NCBI GenBank assembly: GCA_911728435.2
Contig: OU452199.1
Span: forward strand, 1,798,001-1,862,000
Direction: 5' to 3'
DNA: 64,000 nt
Origin: Apoderus coryli
Taxonomy: Eukaryota > Arthropoda > Insecta > Coleoptera > Attelabidae
Shown: piece by piece, positions 48,106-58,254 of the stretch
Layout of the letters: every line of letters begins with the position of its first letter
How positions within the stretch are numbered: the first letter of the stretch is position 1
Translations under genes and position numbers: made by a program
Notes under the pieces: model-generated
Told to the model about the DNA's origin: nothing
Database searches by the model: none
The model's input: the letters and a program-made list of their open reading frames with translations, nothing else

Positions 48106-48283
48106 GTTTCCCAGTGATCAAGCCGTTAGAAGAGAGTTGTGTAACTCTCTTGGTTTAAGTTTTGAAAGGGTCACTAAAAGTTCTTATGTTTGCTCACAAC
48201 ATTTCAACCAAAGAGACATTAGAATTTTTGGAACACAAACATGCATATCGCACACAGCCATTCCTGTTCGCTATGTTCAGCAA
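48106..48283 (+). CDS. THAP-domain gene, second coding exon
   Basis: The acceptor TTCTTGTAG at 48105 opens GTTTCCCAGTGATC, phase 2. It encodes FPSDQAVRRELC, then LGLSFERVTKSSYVCSQHF, the last two zinc ligands (Cys and His) of a THAP domain, and SHTAIPVRYVQQ, the closing AVP-like box. The single leading base and FPSD fit exactly onto the exon at 17744-17814 (FHR|FPSD). The donor after CAA at 48283 (GTTAAT) is weak, and the downstream pieces near 48352 and 48480 cannot be joined in phase. Either it is part of a very long gene or an isolated THAP relic. Confidence 0.55.
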
Positions 48284-50635
48284 GTTAATATTTTTGTGCG
48301 ATTAGAAATATTGCAAATTTTATAATGATTGATATACTTACAATTTTTCAGTTTTAACAAGCCTAGTAGTAAGATAAGAAAGAAGACACCTGAAGCATTG
48401 ATAATTGAAAAAGAAAAATATGCTCATAATCCTGAAATTACTTATAATTAATTTATGTGAAATTGTTTTTATCATTTTTAGTACTTCCACATCCAGATCA
48501 GATTTAGATGGAACAGATTTAACAACTAGTTCCAGAAATCCCTCGACAAAACGGTATTTTTCATAATTTCGGAAATATATGATATCGGTGTATCGCATAA
48601 TATACCTACTATTAATTTATGTAATTAAAAATTCATAATGCATTTGCATTTAATAATAAATATTTTCATAATATAGAAAGTGTTTCCTTTTAATCCCAGA
48701 AGACATATATTATTTAATAAATTATATTTGAAAAAAAATGCGACAGTTCCTGCGTAGGTATGTATTTATTATTGGAAACTACAACCACGATTTCAAAAGA
48801 ATTATACTACGCCACTGACTTGTTTACATGCACTCCTTCTGTCATTAAAAAGGTAAATATTGACCTTTATGTTATGAAGACAAACATTGAAAGTAGATGA
48901 CATTTCTATTTTTATTTATTTTTCTGAGGACTGGTTATGTCAAGTAGTTGTTATATTTACGACGTCATAGATCTTTTGTGAAGTTAAATATTTGAAAATT
49001 TAATCGAGAAATTGGACTGTATTAAAATTGTAAAAATTGTTTTGTTGTATCTGTTTTATAATACATTTATTTAAATAATGAACAAGTAATAATATATTAA
49101 CAAAAAAAGAGATGTTTATAGTTCAGTTCAAGAGTTCATCTTCTTAAAAATAAAATGATATTGACGTTTTACAATCTCAATTGTCAATAATACCGCGTCA
49201 CAAACATAGAGTATGAATATAGAAGCGTCAGTGAATTATGCGTATTTTTATGCGCACAAGTTAGAATGAGTTAAGTATACATATAGGTACTTAACCAGGA
49301 AGTATGGTTAAAATTATTAGTTTTGTATTTTGTATAGATAATCCCTATGATGCATATAACTGGACGATATAAAAGTTAAAATCTGTTAATATTTTTAATA
49401 TAGGTCATAAATAGAATTGAATATGTATATACAGTTCTTGTTAATCTTCTCATATTTTTTGAAAATAGGGTTCTACCTAGGACTAGACAGGATTTTAATT
49501 TAATAAACATGTTGTAAACATTTCTTTTATTAGGCCACAAATATCTCTAAACCCCTTATCACAAATATACCGACTTATAGGTTAGTTGAGAAAATTCTAC
49601 AGGCAAAAGGATTATGCTTAGCAGGGGGGTATGGTCAAAATTATTAATTTTGTATAGTTAATCCTTAACTGAACGATGTAAGACAGGATTATTATGACTT
49701 ATACTGTAGCTATATCAATGACTTATTGTGCAGGAGCAATAAAGAAAATTTTGTTTAGATAAGTTTTATTACATATTTAATATAGTTTAAGTTATATTGG
49801 TAAATACAGAATTTCTTCTTAATCCCTATTGTGCTAAAATACCCTTAAAGTACACAAAAGGATTATATATAAATAAATATAAATCTCAGGTACATTGGGG
49901 AGGTTCACACCTTGAGGCAACAAGGCGCCATAGAGGCAACACCAGTAGCAGAACAGGCAAATTTTATGTTGAAGAATAAACTTCCAAGTCAATGGCCAAG
50001 GGTCCTATATTGTTCTCTCTTTTTTCTTCCAAAATGGCGTAGCAGATTAAATAAATAAAACAATTATCAACTTCAAAGCCAACTCTATTCTATACACAAG
50101 GAAGATAGAAGATAGAAGCTAATAATTAATGAAATATTTTAAAAAGAGGAGACGTTAGGAAAATTAAAATTTTAAAGTATATGTTACCGTATCGGATGAG
50201 CCTAAATATTTTTATTATTTGATTATTGTCAGGCAAACTCACCTGTACCAAAATTAGATTATCAAAATTGTATCAAACTGAATACGGGAATTATGTAGGT
50301 ATAGATGGCTGGATGTGCGGGTAATTCTTTTTGTGTCTCCAGTCGTCGTAAATATTTCTATCGCAACCGGCCAGGATCTAGGAAAATTTGATGTAACAGG
50401 TGATTTTTAAGAACTTTCGGTTTGATTTAAAAAAATGTTAAGTATGAACTAGTGGATTCAGTACTAGTTAAACTTCAATCTTTAGTTTAACAAACAGAAT
50501 GCGTGGAAAATTATCAATTTTTAATGACTACTTAACCTCAAATCATATTTTTAGTCCAGGAAAGCACTGAAACAGAATATTATACCTAAATATTGTTTTC
50601 GACGTACAAGGTAGTATGATAGTCGACATACCTAT
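48284..50635. other. Spacer with possible THAP-gene 3' exons, otherwise nothing seen
   Basis: Acceptor-like sites at about 48351 and 48480 open short frames (FNKPSSKIRKKTPEAL..., and TSTSRSDLDGTDLTTSSRN) of the kind found in THAP linkers. They do not join in phase to the exon at 48106. The rest is AT-rich and unassigned. Confidence 0.3.
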
Positions 50636-53145
50636 ACAGGGTTATTCACGATTTATGCCGCGGAATATTGTGGACAAACTACGTGACTTTCAAAAAGTTT
50701 CATTTGTTCGACGTGTGGGCATCTACTATGGCTACTTTTTTAAATTGGTTTAGTATTATACAGGGTGTCCCAAATAAACTAAAAGTATCAAAGTTATGTT
50801 TTTTTAAATGGAATGGCCTGTATATTATTGCACTTTTAGATCCTCTGATCAAATTAAGTGTCTGTTTCATTAAGGTTTATAATACCTAAACCTTAAGGTT
50901 TTTTAAATAAATTGAATTTTCTCAAAATCTAGCCTCATTTTCATCTTTCAAATACTTAGGAACTATTAAAGTCATGTTCACGAAATGAACACTAAAGTGT
51001 AAAAATAGATCATATTTGATATTCCATTTGCAATAAACTTGCAATCTTATACAGGGTGTCCAAAAATTAAAACGACTCAAATAAGAACTTTAAGTTGCTA
51101 TAACTTCATTAATGTAAATGGAACGTCATATTTCTGAGCTTACCTATCAATGTACTTACTAATTACCTGTCGAATGGTATTAGGGTGTACTATAGCTAAG
51201 TCTGCGCGTTTTGGAAGAAAACTCCAAATAATTGTTCTGTACACCATTTGGTATTTTTAAATAAACGTTTTAATATATCTTAGTAGGCTATGGAATCAGA
51301 AATATCAAATGATCTATAATTATTATAAAAGTCATTATTAATTATTCTTAATTATGCATAAACAGCATTAATGGAAATAAAATAGCACTGATAAATCTCT
51401 ACCAAAATATTCATAACATGTGTTCGAAATGTTGACTGTCCATTTCCAGACACTTCGATATTCTTTTTTGAAAACTACGGCTAACTCTGGTCAACATTTG
51501 TGGGGTAACAGTTTGAAAAACATCTCTTAAGCGTATTTTCATATCGTGTGGTATTGTTGGAGGCGTCTTGTAGACTATTCCTTTCACGTATCCCCATAAA
51601 AAGAAATCCGGAGGAGTTAAATCGGGAGATCTGGGAGGCCAATTTTTAAGTCCATTTCTTCCAGTCCACCTGTTTTGAAAATTGGTATCCAAAAATTGCC
51701 GAACCTCGTGATGATAATGAGGCGGAGCTCCATTTAATTGAAACCACATGGTTTTTCTCCTGTTTAAAGGAATTTCTTCTAATAATACAGGAAGTTGGTG
51801 TAGAAGAAAATCGAGAAACATCATACCATTTAAAGATCCCTCAAAAAAAATAGGGTCCTATTAAATATGGGCCGAATGTTCAACCCCACACATTAATGGA
51901 CCACCTATTTTGATTGCTGATGATTCTGTATTCATGGGGATTCGAGTCAGAATAATAATTGTAGTTGTGTCTGTTCATGAGGCCATTGTTGTGAAATGTA
52001 CATTCGTCACTAAATAACACATTATCAAAAAATCTATGTTTTTTAAGCACTCGTGAAATACTTGCCTGACTAATATTGGTGTTTTCGGATATGTGATTTT
52101 GACTAATATTAGGATTTTCGATAACTGAACCAACTATAACAAAAATAGTTTCTTCATTTTCGGTGACAGGTTTTCTTTTCACGTATTTCTTGTAGCTAAC
52201 ACTTCCAGTTTCCTTAAACTGATTTAATAGTCTCTCAAAAGCAGCTAGTCTTGGGTGATTTCGTATGGGAAACTTTTCAGCATAAACTTGAGAAGCCAAT
52301 AAAGAATTTTGATGACATTCTCCAAGGATCAATATCATATCAATACGTTCTTCTTTTGAATAAATAATCTTCATTCTAACAAAACAACACCAAAACTAAC
52401 AATTGTACATCAATAATAACACTAGTAAAGCATGAACAGTAAATTAAATTGACAGATAAAATAATTTATTTGACATCTCTGATTCCATAGGCGACTAGAT
52501 ACATTAAAACATGTATTTAAAAACACCAAATGGTGTACAAATCAATTATTTGGCGTTTTCTGCCAAAACCCACAGACTTAGTTATAGTACACCCTAATAC
52601 CATTCGACAGACAGGTAATTAGTAAGTACATTGCTAGGTAAGTTCAGAAATATGACGTCCCATTTACATTAATGAAGTTATAGCAACTTAAAGTTCTTAT
52701 TTGAGTAGTTTTAATTTTTGGACACCCTGTATAAGATTGCAAGTTTATTGCAAATGGAATATCAAATATGATCTATTTTTACACTTTAGTGTTCATTTCG
52801 TCAACATGACTTTAATAGTTCCTAAGTATTTGAAAGATGAAAATGAGGCTAGATTTTGAGAAAATTCAATTTATTTCAAAAACCTTAAGGTTTAGGTATT
52901 ATAAACCTTAATGAAACAGACACTTAATTTGATCAGAGGATCTAAAAGTGCAATAATATACAGTCCATTCCATTTAAAAAAACATAACTTTGATACTTTT
53001 AGGTTATTTGGGACACCCTGTATAATACTAAAGCAATTTTAAAAAGTAGGCATAGTAGATGCCCACATGTCCAACAAATGAAACTTTTTAAAAGTTACGT
53101 AGTTTGTCCACAATATTCCGCGCCATAAATCGTGAATAACCCTGT
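50636..53145 (-). mobile_element. Tc1/mariner-superfamily element with three-shell inverted repeats
   Basis: Three pairs of inverted termini, each preceded by TA: CAGGGTTATTCACG (50637/53144), CAGGGTGTCCCAAATAA (50761/53020) and CAGGGTGTCCAAAAATT (51052/52729). The steps between termini are 124 bp and 291 bp on both sides, and the outer arms are over 90% identical. Inverted similarity continues to about 51305/52478. The transposase lies in the centre. Confidence 0.85.
51411..52374 (-). pseudogene. Decayed Tc1/mariner-superfamily transposase
   Basis: Two minus-strand frames. The N-terminal one (52374-51880) has a helix-turn-helix region (MILILGECHQNSLLASQVYA), a second HTH (NISQASISRVLKKH) and FSDECTFHNNG, the first catalytic Asp. 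It appears to have an internal deletion between KKHRF and FDNVL. The second (51824-51411) has FQLNGAPPHYHHEVR, where Asn replaces the second catalytic Asp, then WPPRSPDLTPPDFFLWG, with the third Asp kept. A stop and frame change separate the two. Confidence 0.8.
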
Positions 53146-54394
53146 ATAGCATATAGGTATCGTAGAAATCCAAGGCGATCTCACATTTTTCATACTCGGA
53201 TAGAATGAGATGATGCAAATGTGGCCAGATCTCGACTTTATAATCAGGTTGAGGGTGTCAAAAGCTTCTGTTCTTGCTTCTGGCACACAAGAATGTTTTT
53301 ATATTTCTTCACGGATTTTTGAATTATACAGGATGGCCCATTAGTGTGTGGGCGCAAGATATCTCAAGATCTATAAGCGATAGACAAAAAAATCGTTTAC
53401 AAAACTTTTAGGCACTGAAGAGATGTACAACGCTAAAATGTTTTCAATTATACAGGGTAGTTCACAAACGCGCAGCAGACCTAACTTGGTTTTTCTCCAT
53501 CCAATTTCACTTCTTTCAAGTTTTTCGAAAATAATTACAACTTAAAAATGCTACAGTTGAGATTTCTAGAATCTGACCTCATATAAATTACGGACAGTTC
53601 TGTTTTTTAATTGGCCTCCGTGCTGCCACAAAATGCCTACAAATCGCTATAGTGAGCCATATGCTAACGTCCATTAATCAGATGCATTGCATGCATGACG
53701 ACCCAAAAGCGGAGACTTCCGCAGACCGAAAGCATGGCTGTTGCCGTTATAGAAACAATAACAAGGGATTTATTTGTCTATGCGCACTGTTAATGGATCC
53801 ATAATTCCAATAAAGATTCATCCTTGCAATCAAATTCCTCGACATAGCTACGAATCACTTGCCTAGCCTTGCCTCATGATTTCGACTTAGTTTTCTTTGC
53901 AGCGATTTCTATTGGCACTAAGAATTCAGATGAATACGAAATCCTATCCTGTTCTTCCTAAAAGAGTTGGTTACCCTTTTTTTTTTTTTCAAATCCAACG
54001 ACACACACGTTTTTGTCCTCGTCCCCGGAAAACTCGCTGCAAGTATGTGATTTCCCCAAGGCAACATAAAGTTCGATTTAACACTTTCTAAGTCTATAAT
54101 ATGCATGCTCTATCGAGAGATATGTGTATCGTGTGTATGCGACTGTCACACCCTTGTTCTGTATGGCTTTACATAATAAGGTTAATATTTAACTGAGGAA
54201 AAATGATGATTTTATAATGTATTCAGCCTATGCAGTAGTTGAGAGAGAAACAATTTAATGGCGTAATCAAACCTATAGGCTTATTTCATTAATTATTTAC
54301 TATGGAAACGGTGTTTTTTATGTGTTTTCCTGTAAACCAAATTATAATTTGCCTAAATCAAGTACATTTTAATTGTTGTACTGTCTTGATCAAA
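53146..54394. other. Spacer with isolated ACAGG-type termini
   Basis: TATACAGGATGGCCC (about 53328) and TATACAGGGTAGTTCAC (about 53452) look like further ends of the same transposon superfamily, without mirrored partners. No gene seen. Confidence 0.35.
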
Positions 54395-56130
54395 CAGGAC
54401 GCCGTCCAGAGGATGACCTTAAGTCCTACAGGCCTATTAGTCTAACCTCCTTCGTACTGAAAACTATGGAAAAGATAATAGACGAATACCTAAGAAGCGA
54501 AACTTTAAATAGGAAACCGCTTCACAAAAGGCAATTCGCCTACCAAGCGGGAAAATCTACGATTAATGCCTTGTACTGCTTAGTAAAAGACATCGAGAAG
54601 TAATTTATGGCAAAAGAAGTATCCTTATGTGCTTTTGATAATACCTCAAATAAATCCATCAGTAGAGCACGAGAGGTGTGTCGATTCCTCACTGGTGAAA
54701 TGGATTCAAACAATTTTGAAAGACCGTGTCATTACGGCTGAAATAGGAGAAGTGTCTGTAACAGTGACAGCGGCTAGGGAAAAGCCACAGCGGCCATATG
54801 GACGTGTCACAGGCTACTTGGTAGGACTTGGGGGCTAAAGCCAAAGCTCACATACTGGGTGTACCAAACAGTCATTAAACCCATGGTTACATACGTTCAT
54901 TAGTATGGTGGCCAAAAGTTAATATTAAGCATACAAAATGCCGTTTTCAAAAGTTGCAACGGCTTGCATGTTAAGCAATAACAGGGGCAATGCGAACTTG
55001 CCCCACAGCAGCGATGGAAACGTTGCTGCATCTAATAGCTTTGCCTGTCCTAGTCAAAAAAGAGACAGCAATTACCGCTCTGAAACTGGCACAGGTAATG
55101 GAATACAAATCTGGCAATCTAGAGGGACACATGGGAATCCTGAATCTAATACCTTTGGATTCAGGAAGAAAACCGTCGGACGCTTTGCCACGCAAACATG
55201 ATTTTGAAATCCCATTTGAAGTGGTCATTGCAGATCGTCAAAATTGGCTAAATGGGGAACCACGATTCCCAGAAAACACATCCGTCTGGTATACGGACGG
55301 CTCAAAAGGAATAGAAGGGAACACAGGCATGGGAGTATACGGGCCTAATTGCAGGCTCTCTGAATCTCTCGGGAAGAGTCCCACTATATTCCAAGCAGAG
55401 ATCAACGCTATTAATCGTTGTGCTCAAGAATGCCTGCAGAGAGGCGTCCCGGTACGGCAGATTAATATTATGTCAGACAGTCAAGCTGCGTTAAAAGCAC
55501 TGAGGTCTTACACCTTCACGTCAAAGCTAGCATGGGAATGCAAACAGACCGTAAAGCAACTGGCAGCTCAGGAGAAAAATATTACTCTGACATAGGTGCC
55601 AGGACATAAAGGCATAGAGGGCAACGAAGCGGCGGACCAACTTGCAAAAGAGGGCGCAAACGCTCCGTTCTGCGGCCCGGAACCCATCTTTGGCCTTCCA
55701 AAAAGCCATATGAAGGAAGAACTTTGGAGATGCGAAAAGGAACAACTTAAGTCCTACTGGAGAAACACTCCAGACCTAAGACAATCAAACAGGTTTATCA
55801 AACCTTCAGAGGCGAAAGCAGGGAAGCTTATCCAACTGGAGAGAAGCGACCTAAGGCTAAGATGGGCCTAACCGAGGACGACACTTGTCGGTTTTGCCAA
55901 GTCGCAACAGAGACAACAGAACACGTGCTCTGTGAATGCATGGCATTTTTCTGCAAAAGGTTAAAACACCTTGGAGGGGTGACTCTAAGACCTGACGTGG
56001 CAAGGAATTTAGTCTCCAGAGAAATCATCAACTTTATGAAAAGTGTGGGACAGCTGGGCAATTCATAGATTAGAGTCATTCACAAAAGATCTTCTGCAGG
56101 TCGAAGTGAGGGGAGGCCAAACCGCCTAAA
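54395..56130 (+). mobile_element. RNase H-bearing LINE, second copy
   Basis: Same family as 3277-7700. It holds the reverse transcriptase start (SYRPISL...KRQFAYQAGKST, 54395-54780), lacks the catalytic YADD block, and continues with a degenerate linker. RNase H spans about 55260-55660 (SVWYTDGSKG, FQAEINAINRC, IMSDSQAALKAL, GHKGIEGNEAADQLA). The C-terminal CRFC...EHVLCEC zinc motif and REIINFMKSVGQLGNS end at 56068. A stop interrupts the RNase H at TLT|VPGHKG. The downstream TTGATGATG...CGAAACG near 56157-56190 may belong to its 3' flank. Confidence 0.85.
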
Positions 56131-56632
56131 CGACTCCGATAAAACAATCTACTGTCTTGATGATGACCTTATGATAATCGAAACGTCACCAAATGAAACA
56201 TTAGATGATCATACTGACCTGTAAGCGGGATTAACTTAAGGTACTAGGTTTTCTTTAGCAAGTCGAGGACTTTTCTCGTATCCTCCGAAACGTACCTACA
56301 CATTATTTATTTTACTATACCTAGGTATACTGTATAAATTTTATTATATATATTTATTTTCCTAAAGAATGGTGATTATGGCTATTAGCTTTAAAGGACT
56401 GTTAAAATTTTTATTTGGGTATATAAAATCATATAATCATAAACCCCAAAATATTACCTATTTTGGTCATAAATTGTAAAACTATTACCTTTATCTCGAT
56501 TGTCCTTGTTCATGTTTTTTTTTACCTAAGCATTTTGTGTCCACAAAATAGGATTATATAAATACCTAACGTTAAACAAATAACTGTATTTACAAAAAAT
56601 AAATAAATAAAATAAAGTACTATTATTGAAAT

Positions 56633-57955
56633 CTCTCTCTCTCTCTCTCTAGGTGCCATCTCCGCGACGAAGATTGGCGATCATCATGGCAATTCTTATT
56701 TTGGATGCAGCTGCTCTAAAAAGCTCTATCGAGGAACATCCAAACCACTCTCTCAAGTTTCTCAACCAGGATATCCTTCTTTCTTCTACCCACGCTTCTT
56801 GTACCTTGGATCCTTCCCTGCATTATCAATTGAAGTAAGGCGTATCTTGGTCCACGAGTCACATGGCCGAGATACTGCAGTTTTCTGCTTTTAATTGTTA
56901 TTAACAACTCTCTTTCTATGTTTAGTCGCTCAAGTATTTCTAAGTTAGTTATCCGATCGACCCATGACACCTTCAGTACTCTTCTGTACACCCACATTTC
57001 AAAAGCTTCTAGTCTTTTGGTTATTTCTGCGTTCAGAGTCCATGCCTCGACGCCATAAAGCAGAGTGGCAAAAACATAACATCTAACTACTCTCAGTCTC
57101 AGTTTTAGGCTTAGACCTCTATTGCACAAAACTCTTTTCAAGTTATTGAAATTGGACCTTGCTATTTCTATGCGTGCTTTTATTTCTTTCGTGTAGTCGT
57201 TATTACAAGTAACTGTTGTTCCAAGATAAGTATACTTCTCTACCTGTTCGATGGGTTCACCTTTGACGATTATCTGTTCGTTGTTAGTCTGGGCCTTCTT
57301 TGTTATTTTCATGAACTTTGTTTTGTTTACGTTGAGTGTAAGGCCGTATTCTTCGCTATATCGAACAAGTTTGTACATGATTCTTTGTAGATCTTCCAGG
57401 TTTTCCGTTAAAATTACGGTATCATCAGCGTATCTTAGAACAACTATAGGCACTCCATTTACTTTTATTCCTGCACTGTCATTTTCAATTGCCCTTTTTA
57501 GAATCTCTTCAGAGTAGGCATTAAACAAAATAGGTGACAGAACACAACCTTGACGTACACACATTGAGATGGTGCCAGAATTTTGTTGATCTACTTTGAC
57601 GATTGCATTTTGGCTGTAATAGAGATTTGAGATGATTTGCAGGTCTTGGTGGTCTAGGTTTTTACATTGTAATATTTCCATCAACTGGTCGTGGCGGACC
57701 CTGTCAAACGCCTTATTATAGTCGATGAAGCAGGCATATACGTCCTGATTAACATCTAGGCATCGCTGCACTATTACGTTGAATGCGAATAGTGCTTCTC
57801 TTGTACCTAATCCTTTGCGAAAGCCAAACTGACTGTCACTTATATCCAGATCGAGTTTCTGGTGGATGCGGTTGAGTATAAATTTTAACAGTAGTTTCAA
57901 AGTGTGGGACATGAGGCTTATGGTACGGTGGTCACTGCACTCTTTTGCACCCGAT
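56633..57955 (-). mobile_element. RTE-clade LINE, third family, with 10-bp duplication
   Basis: A long frame (from about 57955 down to 56716) covers the reverse transcriptase: ECSDHRTISLMSH, FGFRKGLGTREAL, CFIDYNKAFDRV, RYADDTVILTEN, YTYLGTTVT and LEAFEMWVYRRVL, then YLGHVTRG. The endonuclease is missing. The 3' tail is a (CT)n run at 56633-56650 as seen on the plus strand. The target-site duplication TTATTGAAAT is at 56623-56632 and 57956-57965. The frame upstream of 57955 is flanking sequence, not LINE. Confidence 0.88.
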
Positions 57956-58254
57956 TTATTGAAATAGAGAAGTTTTATTTTTAGGGATGAATCAATTAAG
58001 TCTGCTCCACAAACGAATATCATATAGGTATTGTTCAAATCAATACATAAGCATTTAACCATACATGTTTCGAGAAACTAGTTCTCATCTTCAGTGGTAT
58101 GCAATGGAAATTACAGAAAGCTATATATCTAACTCTTATCGCAAATAATTTCAATCACTATTTTGTTTCATATTTAATGCGTTTCAAACATTTTAACGAA
58201 TGTCTCTTTGATTATTAATTATATTAGTTTACTGATCATCGCTTGAAGAATATG

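Noticed and set aside
24178..48283. Joining the THAP exon at 24178 to the exon at 48106
   Set aside because: Phase fits, but the product would contain the FP(T/S)D box twice. The exon at 17744 is a better partner.
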